Positions 1 through 8,787 are shown, numbered from the stretch's first letter. The stretch: DNA of 64,000 nt from G963665215 sp963665215 (GCA_963665215.2 CAXXWW010000002.1:372001-436000), one strand, 5' to 3'. Made by a program: numbers and translations. The notes: generated by a model not told the origin, from the sequence alone.

Positions 1-1
1 C

Positions 2-895
2 GTGGAATCGGGCGAGTATCTCTGGAACAGCGGGATATTCATGATGCGTGTCTCCGTGTGGCTGTCTGAGCTTGGAAGACACCGGCCGGATATCGCTCGG
101 GCATGCGGTGTCGCGAACTCAAATGGCCACGTTGATGGCGACTTCTACCGGCCGGGCTTGACCGAGTTCATAGCCTGTCCCATTGATTCAATAGACTACG
201 CCGTAATGGAACGGGTTGGCTCCCCGGCGAACGATCGGAAGGTGTCGGCGTCTCCCGGTTACGCAGTTGTGCCGCTCGACGCGGGATGGTCCGACATAGG
301 GGAGTGGTCGGCCTTGTGGGAGCAACGGGAACAGGACACCGATGGCAACGTGGTCCAGGGTGACGTGTACGCCCAGGCCACGGAGAACTCGCTGCTGATA
401 GCCCGGCATCGCCTGCTGGCCACGGTGGGGCTGCGAGACGTGGTCGTTGTGGAGACCCCCGACGCCGTGCTCGTGGCAGCAAAGGACCGGGTCCAGGGCG
501 TAAAGGACATCGTTGAACGCCTGAAGGCAGGGGGGCGTACAGAGCATGAAGTCCACCGCAAGGTCCACCGACCCTGGGGAACCTACGAGATAGTCGACGC
601 CGGTGATGGCTTCCAGGTGAAGCGGCTCACGGTAAACGCCCGCGCCGCGCTGTCGCTGCAGGTGCATCATCGCCGAGCCGAGCACTGGGTGGTGGTCAGG
701 GGCATGGCCAGGGTGACCAAGGGAGAAGAGGTGTTCCTGCTCAAGGAAAACGAGTCGACGTTCGTTCCCAAAGGGGTCACTCACAGGCTGGAAAACCCCG
801 ATGACGAGCCCCTGGAGATCATCGAGATCCAGACAGGCGGCTATCTGGAGGAGGACGACATCGTCCGTTTCCAGGACGACTACAACCGGCACTGA
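2..895 (+). CDS. manC: Mannose-1-phosphate guanylyltransferase / mannose-6-phosphate isomerase, C-terminal part (5' end outside window)
   Basis: This bifunctional type II PMI/GMP enzyme makes mannose-1-phosphate and GDP-mannose for polysaccharide synthesis. The frame is open at the left edge, so roughly the first 170-180 residues of a usual 470-residue enzyme are missing. The visible part starts in the nucleotidyltransferase domain, with DAGWSDIGEW at about residues 93-102. It ends with a cupin isomerase domain starting at HRPWGTYE (about residue 189). That domain has the metal-binding set LSLQVHHRRAEHW (Q220, H222, E227) and H261. GDP-mannose fits the GDP-mannose-dehydrogenase-like gene at 39.4-40.7 kb. 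The apparent start at position 2 is an artefact of the window edge. Confidence 0.93.
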   Translation: MESGEYLWNSGIFMMRVSVWLSELGRHRPDIARACGVANSNGHVDGDFYRPGLTEFIACPIDSIDYAVMERVGSPANDRKVSASPGYAVVPLDAGWSDIGEWSALWEQREQDTDGNVVQGDVYAQATENSLLIARHRLLATVGLRDVVVVETPDAVLVAAKDRVQGVKDIVERLKAGGRTEHEVHRKVHRPWGTYEIVDAGDGFQVKRLTVNARAALSLQVHHRRAEHWVVVRGMARVTKGEEVFLLKENESTFVPKGVTHRLENPDDEPLEIIEIQTGGYLEEDDIVRFQDDYNRH

Positions 896-1201
896 TGAGA
901 GGGCTAGATGCGATGCCGCCGGTAGTGTTTCAGGGATGCTGTCCTGGTCACAGACCCTTATCAGATCAACGGAGCACCCCTCTTGACCCCGTCTACCATG
1001 GGCCAAACGGGCGATTTGGGTTCGTTTCGCAAAAAACCTCGTCACCGCTGAGAGCCAGCGGACGAGGCTGTGCTGCCGCGGGACGTGACACCGGCCCTAA
1101 CCTTGTAGCCGCGGACCTGCTTGTGGGCCCTTCTTGATCATGCGTCTTGGCCCTGAGAATGGGAGACCCGCTCCCAGGGCTGCGCGGCTCTTCCCAAGCA
1201 G
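896..1201. other. Intergenic gap, no gene seen
   Basis: Between manC and the interrupted hypothetical gene I see no credible coding frame. The only clear structure is the minus-strand terminator at 1031-1067. The two flanking genes are convergent, so no promoter is expected here. Confidence 0.6.
1031..1067 (-). terminator. Rho-independent terminator
   Basis: On the minus strand a long GC-rich hairpin is followed directly by six T residues. The outer stem pairs CCTCGT with ACGAGG, the inner stem pairs CCGCTG with CAGCGG, and there is a small CA bulge. It lies about 135 bases past the stop codon of the IS-interrupted hypothetical gene, so it probably ended that transcript. On the plus strand it has no T-tract. 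Confidence 0.75.
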
Positions 1202-1513
1202 CTAGCTTATATCCACGGCGCCATTGTCCGTGGGCGGCGTTCCAATCTTATGATTGCGGCTCTTCATCTTCCAGTACTCGTCGAGAGCTCGGTAGTATGA
1301 GCTGTCGGTTGATTTCCGATACCGGAGATTGAGTTCGGCGGATGGCCCCTGAGGCAGGGAGGCGCTGATCCTCTTGGCCTCCGCCTCCTGGGACTCGTGA
1401 AACTCTAGCTCCTCTTGCCGCTCTTCCATCTTGTGGAGGTGCTGGTCAATGGTGTGGAGGGCCGCCTTGAGGGCCTCGACATGATCTATGCGGGGCCTCC
1501 CGGGTCTCTTTAG
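1202..1513 (-). pseudogene. C-terminal fragment of a SAGNALKHG-type hypothetical protein, cut off by an IS1380-family element
   Basis: This is the 3' piece of the gene whose 5' piece lies at 3233-3855. About 102 residues of native sequence (from KRPGRPRIDHV to the stop) follow the right end of the inserted element. The reading frame runs back into the IS end, so a hybrid frame starting at 1633 would make 41 IS-encoded residues fused to this tail. The segment has an acidic, coiled-coil-like helix (ALHTIDQHLHKMEERQEELE) and a YYRALDEYWKMKSR tail resembling the C-termini of the family. Removing the element and one 5-base target copy rejoins both halves in frame (D-L-K-R-P). Confidence 0.8.
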
Positions 1514-3232
1514 CCCGAATCCACCGAAGGACACCGATGGACGGCGTGAGGAAAGCGGAAGGGGGGTGAGGGAGCTACAGGGGAAATAGCCTGGGTTCCA
1601 TTTGGGGTAGGGAGGTCGGCGGACGGTCTTCATCGCCGCACAGGGGCCCCTATGGCCGTCTGCGGGAGCTGCGATGCGCGGGATGGCGAGAGAATACGCA
1701 GCAGGGAACTCTCTCGGACCGGGCTGGCACGAGTCTGCGGGGATCTTCGGTTGTCCGGTGGGTGGGTCGGTCGCCGACGGTGCCGTCAGGCCGGGAGTGG
1801 AATGGCTCGCAGCCGGGCCAAGGCGCGGCTGAACTTCTCAGCCCAAGGCCAGCGATCCGGAAGATGCAGGGTCAACCGGCGTGCCGAGCGGGTGAGCCGT
1901 CCGGCCAGGGAGAAGAACCGCCGCCGGAGGGTCTTGGTGGTGGCTATCCGCTCTCCCAGACCGATCCGCGCCGTCCAGCGGGCCAGGTTGTGGGCCATCG
2001 TCTGGACGGCCAGCCAGGCGCCGTTGGCGGCGAAGCGGCCCGAGGGGAGATGGTTCAGCCCGACGCCGTACTTGAGGTCGCGTATGGCATTCTCGATCTC
2101 GGCGTGGCGGCGATGGTCAGCCTCCAGTTCGAGCAACTCCCCGTCCCGGTCGGTGATGAAGCCATGATAGCTGTATTTGGCGAAGAGGGCCAGTTGGGAA
2201 CCGGGCGTGGGCTTCACCCGCCGGACGATGAGCCGTACCGGCGCGGCGTCCGCCTCGGCCTGGAAGGGGGTGCAGGTGGTCTCGGCCACATCGGCGGCGC
2301 CGTCCATCCAGTAAGGAATCGGCGTCCAGGCATCTTCGGGTATCGCCTCGATGAGATTGTGCAGGCTTTTGTGCTGGCGGATGGTGATGGAGAAGCGGAC
2401 ATCCATCTTGCGGCAGACGGATACCACGCCATGAGTGTAGAACCCGCTGTCGGCCCGTAGCGTGAGTCGTCCGTTGGCCCCGGCGTAGCGCACCCGTCCC
2501 ACCGTCTCCCGCAGGAAGTGGGCGGCGCCGCGGGCGGTGTTGGCCCGGCCCTCGCGCAGCCGGGACATCAGCACGTCTCCGGTGCCGGCGGCGATGGCCA
2601 GCAGCGGGTGGTAGCCCCGCTTGCCGGTATAGCCGTGGTGGCGGGCGCCCTCCTTGGCCAGTCCGTAGGTCTCGCAGATGGTGGAGTCCAGGTCAATGGT
2701 CAGGGGCCCGTCGCCGGGTCCCGCCCCGGCCTGCCAAGCCCGGGCCAGCAACTCGCGGCTCACCCGGTCGAGTTGACGGACGTGGCCCCACCGGAAGCTG
2801 CGCAGGAAGGTGCCCAGGGTGGATGGCGCCTTGAGAGTGCCGCCCAGGGTGCAGGCCGTCCCCCCGGTGCGCAACACATCGGCGTCGTCAATGCAGTCGC
2901 CCCCAGCCAGCGCAGACGCCACCAGCGTCATCATCTTGTCGCTCGTGTTCGCCCGCCCCGGGGCATCGCCCAGGTCGAGGCGCTGCCGGACGAGTTCGGG
3001 CAGGCCGAGGTGCCGCGCCAGGGTGGCCGGAAGGAGCAGCCCGGCATTGGCCACCAAGCGGCGGTCGTCGAAGGTGATTTGGATCCGGTCGGGGTGGTTG
3101 CGTGGCAGCATCTACTGGGTGCTCCTTTTCCGGGGCCGTTTTTTTGCTACAAAACCATTATCCCAGAAGCACAGGAGCACCTTCTTGCCGCCTCAGGACG
3201 CTAACCCGACGCCCTCCTTCGGTGGATTCGGG
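1514..3232 (-). mobile_element. IS1380-family insertion sequence, copy 1 (1719 bp)
   Basis: The element is bounded by an 18-bp perfect terminal inverted repeat, CCCGAATCCACCGAAGGA. It carries one DDE transposase gene on the minus strand. The same 1719-bp element recurs at 5752-7470 and 12238-13956. Read in transposase orientation, the flanks are CTTAT before and CTAAA after, which is not a perfect target duplication but has the same CTWA shape as the other copies. It interrupts a hypothetical gene whose two halves are both still present on either side. Confidence 0.93.
1786..3111 (-). CDS. IS1380-family DDE transposase (copy 1)
   Basis: This 441-residue transposase catalyses cut-and-paste or copy-out movement of its own 1719-bp element. 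A DDE triad fits LTIDLDST (D140/D142), RADSGFY (D221) and HAEIENAIRDL (E338/E340), the arrangement seen in DDE_Tnp_1/IS1380 enzymes. The ATG is preceded by a strong AAAAGGAG Shine-Dalgarno about ten bases upstream. This copy has L93 where copies 2 and 3 have V93, because of two adjacent base changes. Otherwise the proteins are identical, so the copies spread recently. Confidence 0.93.
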   Translation of the reverse strand: MLPRNHPDRIQITFDDRRLVANAGLLLPATLARHLGLPELVRQRLDLGDAPGRANTSDKMMTLVASALAGGDCIDDADVLRTGGTACTLGGTLKAPSTLGTFLRSFRWGHVRQLDRVSRELLARAWQAGAGPGDGPLTIDLDSTICETYGLAKEGARHHGYTGKRGYHPLLAIAAGTGDVLMSRLREGRANTARGAAHFLRETVGRVRYAGANGRLTLRADSGFYTHGVVSVCRKMDVRFSITIRQHKSLHNLIEAIPEDAWTPIPYWMDGAADVAETTCTPFQAEADAAPVRLIVRRVKPTPGSQLALFAKYSYHGFITDRDGELLELEADHRRHAEIENAIRDLKYGVGLNHLPSGRFAANGAWLAVQTMAHNLARWTARIGLGERIATTKTLRRRFFSLAGRLTRSARRLTLHLPDRWPWAEKFSRALARLRAIPLPA

Positions 3233-3855
3233 ATAAGGTCCATTGATTTGGGCAGCTTATCGAAGGGAACCGGCCAGCGAGTGATCACTCTCATGGCGGG
3301 CCCCTCGGGGTCATCTCCAAGCGTATTGAGAAGGCGCGTCGCCGTCGGCGCGATGATGCCACCCGCCCTCTCGATGTCGCGTCGTATGCCGCGCACGCTC
3401 TTGATCTTCGAGACCAGACGGGTGTAGCCGCTTCTCAGCTTCTGCCCGGTATAGTCTAGGGAGCGGGAGTACTCGTCCAGACCAAACTGCTCATTGCGCA
3501 GGACAGCATCTAGCCAGCCGGCCGAGTGCTGCTGCATAGCCGCCCCAGCAGCCTCGCTCCGTTCCACCAAAACCTGCTTCCAATGTAGGGCCGCAATTCT
3601 CTCGACGGCGGCCTCTTGTAGAAAGCTCTCTGGCTGAAGCTCCTCGACGTAGGCCGCGTACAGGGCCTCAATCGTGGCCTGATCATCTTCGTCGGCGAAG
3701 TACAGCTCCTGGGCAAGGATTCCATGCTTGAGCGCATTGCCAGCCGACGACCTCTTGCCTTCTGGCGTCGTCGGACCAGTCGACTTTTTAGCGTTACGTC
3801 GATTAGCCTCCACCTTCCTGGTGGAGGTGGGGTTAGTCGTCTTTTTATCTGACAT
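3233..3855 (-). pseudogene. N-terminal fragment of a SAGNALKHG-type hypothetical protein, split by IS1380 copy 1
   Basis: This is the 5' piece of the gene continued at 1202-1513. It encodes about 207 native residues from MSDKKTTNPTSTRKVEANRR through KSMDL. The frame then runs 13 residues into the IS and stops at 3193. The N-terminal block NAKKSTGPTTPEGK...SSAGNALKHGIL is the hallmark of a family of about 300-residue proteins of unknown function, common in Planctomycetes, Chloroflexota and similar genomes. The start is supported by a GAGGAGA Shine-Dalgarno ahead of ATG at 3855. The reconstructed protein would be about 309 residues. The family function is not known. Confidence 0.8.
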
Positions 3856-4152
3856 GTAGATCTCCTCGTATATAGTGAAGTTAGATATCTAGGTGTCGCT
3901 TGGTGGGGCCGGGGTGGAAGCAGCCTGGACTTACCTGAAGCTGGAGGTGCTCCCTGACACGGCGATACTACTGCGGTCAGCGCGGCACGCCATGGAACGG
4001 GGCCCGCCAGCCGACCGGCGACCTGCCGGTAGAGGTCGTATGGGGGCCGGCGGCCTGCATTCCAAGTGGGCAGGGGTGTCAAGAGGGCTTACGTTCCCCA
4101 GCCGGGAAGCCTTCACCGACGCCCGCACTCCTTCGTCCACACAAGCGATCTG
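3856..4152. other. Intergenic region between two minus-strand hypothetical genes
   Basis: About 297 bases with only short overlapping frames of atypical composition. It must contain any promoter for the hypothetical gene starting at 3855. AT-rich sequence (around 3868-3893) just upstream of its Shine-Dalgarno could hold a -10 element, but I cannot assign a matching -35. Confidence 0.4.
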
Positions 4153-4737
4153 CTAGGCGTCCACGCTCTGATCAGCCAGGATTGGCGTCGCCAGTGTCTT
4201 CAGAGCCGCCCCGATGTCGCCAATGTACCGCTCCAACATCAAACTCGGAGCCTGGTTCCCGAGCTCGCCCGAACCGGGTCTCCAGAAGGCGACGAACGCC
4301 TCGGAGCGGAGCTCCTCCACGTACTGGTCCAGGTGCCAATAGTCTCCGCGCGCCCACTTTGGGAGTTCCGCCAGAGCAATTTCTAGGTGGTCTGCCATCG
4401 ACCGGCCATCATGCTTTTCGACCATCTGGCCAGTGTCGCCTTTCCCCAGCACCGGCGCTAACTGGCGGGGCACGATTTTGGGCCGCCAGCCCTTGCTGAT
4501 GGCGATATCCAACTCCGCGGCTGGCGGCGCCGAGGCGCCGAACCCTCCATTGCTTCTAAAGAAGAGCCGCATGTCCTCCCCCTTTATCTCCGGGACCCTC
4601 AGGGTTCCTACAGCAGCGGCGGCCTCGAAGGTGACCTCGAGGGCCGCCACCTCCCAATCGCCGAGGTCGTACCACCAGTCCGACCACTCCTGCAGCATCT
4701 CTTCGAACGATTTCAGATCGATATTTGGTATGAACAT
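4153..4737 (-). CDS. Hypothetical protein, 194 aa
   Basis: I do not recognise this protein. It is soluble-looking, acidic and tryptophan-rich near the start (EMLQEWSDWWYDLGDWEVAAL), with no signal peptide, membrane segment or obvious catalytic motif. The start ATG at 4737 has a GGAGG Shine-Dalgarno eight to nine bases upstream, and the codon use looks like a real gene. It stands alone on the minus strand between a split hypothetical gene and a decayed dehydrogenase, in the most IS-disturbed part of the window. Its role cannot be inferred from context. Confidence 0.6.
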   Translation of the reverse strand: MFIPNIDLKSFEEMLQEWSDWWYDLGDWEVAALEVTFEAAAAVGTLRVPEIKGEDMRLFFRSNGGFGASAPPAAELDIAISKGWRPKIVPRQLAPVLGKGDTGQMVEKHDGRSMADHLEIALAELPKWARGDYWHLDQYVEELRSEAFVAFWRPGSGELGNQAPSLMLERYIGDIGAALKTLATPILADQSVDA

Positions 4738-4875
4738 CTCATCTGCCTCCGATTTTGTGATGCACTCAGTGTAAGCAATACCACCCGCCGAGCGCGAGGG
4801 CAGAATGAGGGACCGAAAAGTGGCCCATGGGAGTGGGATTTGAGGGGGTGTTCTGTTAATTGACCGCTGGCAGGT

Positions 4876-5417
4876 GTATGAATCATGTAGATTCAGTCTG
4901 GGGGTCGTGGCCTCGTCCGGAATGCTGGGAGGCTTCCTGGTCCGAAAGGAGCCGTTTCATTGGCGCCACGGCGGGGACTTTAGCGGGTTCAACGGTCCCG
5001 CGAACAGTGTCACCGCCATCACCAGGGTGTACGGTCCCGTGTCGGCGGCTTCGGGGTCCGGCGCGTGGTGACGGTCGCGGACCATTCGGAAGTGCTCTGC
5101 GAGACGGCTTCGGGCCTGGTGATGCACATACGCCTGAGAGAGGTGACGAAGCTGGCACCGTTTGCCTAGTTTTGGCTGTTGGGCACCGAGGGTACGCTGC
5201 AGTACAAGACCGGCAACTCCAGGCTGTCCGGCGGCTTAAGAGGGAACGACAGACTTCGGGAGATCGACCTCCCAGACTAGAGGAGAAGCGGGGGACATGG
5301 CGGATGGAAGAGAAGTTCGTCAATGCCGTCCGGGGGACCGAAAAGGTCACCCCCACCACCTTCGAGGACGGGGTCAGGCAAATCGAGTTTACGGAGGCGG
5401 CCATGTGGAGGGTGTAG
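4876..5417 (+). pseudogene. Decayed Gfo/Idh/MocA-family oxidoreductase, C-terminal half
   Basis: Three different plus-strand frames must be joined to read this protein, and in-frame TAG codons interrupt it. The pieces are FHWRHGGDFSGFNGPANSV...VYGPV, then VTVADHSEVLCETASGLVM...GTEGTLQYKTGNSRLSGGLRG...LREIDLPD, then EEKFVNAVRGTEKV followed by TPTTFEDGVRQIEFTEAAMW. The order and content match the C-terminal domain of Gfo/Idh/MocA NAD(P)-dependent sugar dehydrogenases, including the GTEGTL and TFEDG..Y/I.FTEA signatures. The N-terminal Rossmann domain is absent. The gene is dead and was lost before or during the IS invasion of this zone. Confidence 0.75.
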
Positions 5418-5569
5418 TCCTACAAAACCGTGCACTTGCGGCTGTAGGTGAAGGGCAGTTACGCCAGCCCCGGTGGACACCTCCAGAACAGCGGTGGGGT
5501 AGAGGTGGGCTAGATCTGAACATCCGTGGAATCACCCGAGCCCCATCGTGTACCGCCGCTATCGCCCTG

Positions 5570-5751
5570 AAGCGACCGTGTGCCCTGGCCTCCCGAATGC
5601 ATGCGCCCGCCACTGTTCTCACGAAGCGGCCAAGTTTGCCTGGGCTAAAACGAGGCAAAGGGGACCGCCCGCATGGACGCCACCACCCTGGGCCCCCTCA
5701 GGGCGGTGCGCACGAAGTGCACCAGGCACCGCTGCCAGCCCGCTCTCTTAA
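5570..5751 (-). pseudogene. IS256-family (Mutator) transposase relic, downstream piece
   Basis: Reading the minus strand away from IS1380 copy 2 gives WQRCLVHFVRTALRG...VASMRAVPFASF. After a frame change it continues LAQANLAAS(stop)EQWRAHAFG. This corresponds to the W/FQRCRVHFxRN and xEQWRxxA region of IS256-family transposases, which follows the DAHxGLKxAI block. The piece carries stops and a frameshift and is not functional. It continues the relic at 7471-7712 on the other side of the inserted element. Confidence 0.65.
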
Positions 5752-7470
5752 CCCGAATCCACCGAAGGAGGGCGTCGGGTTAGCGTCCTGAGGCGGCAAG
5801 AAGGTGCTCCTGTGCTTCTGGGATAATGGTTTTGTAGCAAAAAAACGGCCCCGGAAAAGGAGCACCCAGTAGATGCTGCCACGCAACCACCCCGACCGGA
5901 TCCAAATCACCTTCGACGACCGCCGCTTGGTGGCCAATGCCGGGCTGCTCCTTCCGGCCACCCTGGCGCGGCACCTCGGCCTGCCCGAACTCGTCCGGCA
6001 GCGCCTCGACCTGGGCGATGCCCCGGGGCGGGCGAACACGAGCGACAAGATGATGACGCTGGTGGCGTCTGCGCTGGCTGGGGGCGACTGCATTGACGAC
6101 GCCGATGTGTTGCGCACCGGGGGGACGGCCTGCACCCTGGGCGGCACGGTCAAGGCGCCATCCACCCTGGGCACCTTCCTGCGCAGCTTCCGGTGGGGCC
6201 ACGTCCGTCAACTCGACCGGGTGAGCCGCGAGTTGCTGGCCCGGGCTTGGCAGGCCGGGGCGGGACCCGGCGACGGGCCCCTGACCATTGACCTGGACTC
6301 CACCATCTGCGAGACCTACGGACTGGCCAAGGAGGGCGCCCGCCACCACGGCTATACCGGCAAGCGGGGCTACCACCCGCTGCTGGCCATCGCCGCCGGC
6401 ACCGGAGACGTGCTGATGTCCCGGCTGCGCGAGGGCCGGGCCAACACCGCCCGCGGCGCCGCCCACTTCCTGCGGGAGACGGTGGGACGGGTGCGCTACG
6501 CCGGGGCCAACGGACGACTCACGCTACGGGCCGACAGCGGGTTCTACACTCATGGCGTGGTATCCGTCTGCCGCAAGATGGATGTCCGCTTCTCCATCAC
6601 CATCCGCCAGCACAAAAGCCTGCACAATCTCATCGAGGCGATACCCGAAGATGCCTGGACGCCGATTCCTTACTGGATGGACGGCGCCGCCGATGTGGCC
6701 GAGACCACCTGCACCCCCTTCCAGGCCGAGGCGGACGCCGCGCCGGTACGGCTCATCGTCCGGCGGGTGAAGCCGACGCCCGGTTCCCAACTGGCCCTCT
6801 TCGCCAAATACAGCTATCATGGCTTCATCACCGACCGGGACGGGGAGTTGCTCGAACTGGAGGCTGACCATCGCCGCCACGCCGAGATCGAGAATGCCAT
6901 ACGCGACCTCAAGTACGGCGTCGGGCTGAACCATCTCCCCTCGGGCCGCTTCGCCGCCAACGGCGCCTGGCTGGCCGTCCAGACGATGGCCCACAACCTG
7001 GCCCGCTGGACGGCGCGGATCGGTCTGGGAGAGCGGATAGCCACCACCAAGACCCTCCGGCGGCGGTTCTTCTCCCTGGCCGGACGGCTCACCCGCTCGG
7101 CACGCCGGTTGACCCTGCATCTTCCGGATCGCTGGCCTTGGGCTGAGAAGTTCAGCCGCGCCTTGGCCCGGCTGCGAGCCATTCCACTCCCGGCCTGACG
7201 GCACCGTCGGCGACCGACCCACCCACCGGACAACCGAAGATCCCCGCAGACTCGTGCCAGCCCGGTCCGAGAGAGTTCCCTGCTGCGTATTCTCTCGCCA
7301 TCCCGCGCATCGCAGCTCCCGCAGACGGCCATAGGGGCCCCTGTGCGGCGATGAAGACCGTCCGCCGACCTCCCTACCCCAAATGGAACCCAGGCTATTT
7401 CCCCTGTAGCTCCCTCACCCCCCTTCCGCTTTCCTCACGCCGTCCATCGGTGTCCTTCGGTGGATTCGGG
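5752..7470 (+). mobile_element. IS1380-family insertion sequence, copy 2 (1719 bp)
   Basis: It is the same length and has the same terminal repeats as copy 1, but is in the opposite orientation. The flanks form a perfect 5-bp direct repeat, CTTAA. Removing the element and one CTTAA rejoins the surrounding IS256-family relic in frame (VLKRAGWQRC). So this insertion is nested in an older mobile-element remnant and has not been rearranged since. Confidence 0.95.
5873..7198 (+). CDS. IS1380-family DDE transposase (copy 2)
   Basis: This intact 441-residue transposase has the same D/D/E positions and Shine-Dalgarno (AAAAGGAGCACCCAGTAG, then ATG) as the copy at 1786-3111, with V93 instead of L93. 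It is the only gene in the element. Long open frames on the opposite strand across it are shadow frames caused by high GC content. Confidence 0.93.
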   Translation: MLPRNHPDRIQITFDDRRLVANAGLLLPATLARHLGLPELVRQRLDLGDAPGRANTSDKMMTLVASALAGGDCIDDADVLRTGGTACTLGGTVKAPSTLGTFLRSFRWGHVRQLDRVSRELLARAWQAGAGPGDGPLTIDLDSTICETYGLAKEGARHHGYTGKRGYHPLLAIAAGTGDVLMSRLREGRANTARGAAHFLRETVGRVRYAGANGRLTLRADSGFYTHGVVSVCRKMDVRFSITIRQHKSLHNLIEAIPEDAWTPIPYWMDGAADVAETTCTPFQAEADAAPVRLIVRRVKPTPGSQLALFAKYSYHGFITDRDGELLELEADHRRHAEIENAIRDLKYGVGLNHLPSGRFAANGAWLAVQTMAHNLARWTARIGLGERIATTKTLRRRFFSLAGRLTRSARRLTLHLPDRWPWAEKFSRALARLRAIPLPA

Positions 7471-7712
7471 CTTAAGCACTCCCTCTATTGCGCGCTTGAG
7501 CGCCTGGTGTGCGCCGCTGGTCATCAGCTTGACACCCCAGGAGCCGTGGGCCGCCAGCCCTCTACGGAACCGATGCCCGCAGGCACCATCTTCACCGGGC
7601 CTGACATCCGGCCCCAGCTCGTCCCTCTCTCCGCCGGCTTCCCGCGATGGCCATCACCACTGCCTGGCTCACCACGGGCCCATCTCGACCGTCTTTGACC
7701 TCAACCCGCGCC
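7471..7712 (-). pseudogene. IS256-family (Mutator) transposase relic, upstream piece
   Basis: The minus strand reads DGPVVSQAVVMAIAG..., shifts frame, then ELGPDVRPGEDGACGHRFRR followed by GLAAHGSWGVKLMTSGAHQA and LKRAIEGVLK. This aligns with the IS256-family core (VVSxAVVxAIG...LGxDLGPSEDGAFWxxFLRGLxARGLxGVxLVxSDAHxGLKxAI). The catalytic D of S-D-A-H has become G (SGAHQ), and the frame is broken. It is an old relic into which IS1380 copy 2 later inserted. It is unrelated in sequence to the intact IS256-type element at 29.3 kb. Confidence 0.7.
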
Positions 7713-8628
7713 TAATCCCCATGCGGTACAGTGCCACGTGTATGGCGTCCTCGTCTATGTCTGGATCGGACTCCTGTTCGCGTCTGGCGATCTCGGTAAT
7801 TGAGAGGCGATCCAGCACCGTCATTGCCCACCACCAAGCGTGGTCCTGGGCTTTGGTAACATTTGCCCCCTGAGAAGGCTCAACCCAACCGCGCACAGCC
7901 AAGGAGTCCAATATCCTGCGTGCTACCCTTGAGGAGATGCCTCGGATGTTCTTGCCCCCAGTCGTGATGGCGAAGCTAAGCAAGGGGTATTGCGCACGAT
8001 CGATATCATCAATGTCTCCTGTTAATCCAGACAACCGGACATGAATGCGGGGGTACCTGCGTAAGCCCCCGGCCCTTTTCCGGAGCCGCTCCAAAGCCGA
8101 CCTGCACGCCTTCGATGCGGGCTCTTGAAGTTGGCGCTTATTGAGACCCACTGGCAGACCGACCGTTGCCGATGCTATATATGTGTCTCGAAGACTGGCA
8201 CCGGAGCCTTGTGTCCACGGACCTTGACATCGGAAGTCCACCTGCACCCAGTCCCACACTGATTCATGCTGGCGAGGAACGAACTCGCCCCCAGTTCGCG
8301 CAGCATCCGTCAAGTAAGTCCAATCCAGCCAACTGTAGGGAATCCGGCGAACAGTCCGGGTCTCTGGCTCGTCGATCCCAGACATGAGGCCTAGGTGGTA
8401 GTTGGCCCTTAACGAGCGCTGCGCGAGCCCCTTGGGGAGCTGTATCTGGGCTAGATGGGTACAGAATCCATCACGTCCGGCCAGTTCCGTTGCGAGAGCA
8501 GCGTACCTCACACACATATTCAGCTGTCCTCGGGGCAGTGTCCCAGCGCTGGACTTGGCAAGCTCTTCGAGGTGGGCGGCTATTCCCCTCAGGTTGGTCG
8601 AGATAGTTTCCCTGTCTATCTGAGACAC
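7669..8628 (-). CDS. Hypothetical protein, 319 aa (C-terminus probably altered by IS256 relic)
   Basis: I do not recognise this protein. It is a soluble, Arg-rich protein with no signal peptide. The C-terminal third has a short winged-helix-like stretch (LDSLAVRGWVEPSQGANVTK) and a helix-turn-helix-like stretch (LDRLSITEIARREQESDPDI), so nucleic-acid binding is possible but unproven. The last residues (TVEMGPW) and the stop lie inside sequence that reads as an IS256 relic in another frame, so the native C-terminus has probably been replaced. ATG at 8628 begins MSQIDRETIST. The neighbour at 8788 is divergent. Confidence 0.6.
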   Translation of the reverse strand: MSQIDRETISTNLRGIAAHLEELAKSSAGTLPRGQLNMCVRYAALATELAGRDGFCTHLAQIQLPKGLAQRSLRANYHLGLMSGIDEPETRTVRRIPYSWLDWTYLTDAARTGGEFVPRQHESVWDWVQVDFRCQGPWTQGSGASLRDTYIASATVGLPVGLNKRQLQEPASKACRSALERLRKRAGGLRRYPRIHVRLSGLTGDIDDIDRAQYPLLSFAITTGGKNIRGISSRVARRILDSLAVRGWVEPSQGANVTKAQDHAWWWAMTVLDRLSITEIARREQESDPDIDEDAIHVALYRMGIRRGLRSKTVEMGPW

Positions 8629-8771
8629 GTTCGCCCCGCCTGATGGCTACAGGATCGGAAGGATTAGACGTTAGCTGGAAGAGATCAGCGCCGAAGCAAT
8701 CCTACGCCGGTGACAGAGAGTCGCTATCTCCGAGATTATCCACTTGACACGGGTAGTGGCCCGGTGTGGTG

Positions 8772-8780
8772 TGGTAGAAT
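8772..8780 (+). promoter_or_regulatory. Extended -10 promoter giving a probable leaderless mRNA
   Basis: TG-G-TAGAAT is an extended -10 element. Its end lies seven bases before the ATG at 8788, so transcription would start at or next to the start codon. A TTGACA at 8745-8750 is 24 bases upstream, too far for a normal spacer. There is no Shine-Dalgarno before the ATG. Confidence 0.5.
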
Positions 8781-8787
8781 GGCCGGT

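Noticed and set aside
188..1045. A 285-residue minus-strand frame over manC
   Set aside because: Fully antisense to a clearly identified enzyme, with no Shine-Dalgarno or recognisable domain.
1762..3204. Long open frames opposite to and out of phase with the IS1380 transposase (also at 5780-7332 and 12266-13818)
   Set aside because: They repeat in every IS copy, have Gly/Pro/Ala-rich shadow composition and no family resemblance. They are GC-driven antisense frames.
3931..4140. Small minus-strand frame of 69 residues between two hypothetical genes
   Set aside because: No ribosome site, odd composition and no similarity to anything recognised.
8745..8780. TTGACA paired with TAGAAT as a normal -35/-10 promoter
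   Set aside because: The spacer would be 24 bases. The extended -10 alone is the better explanation.
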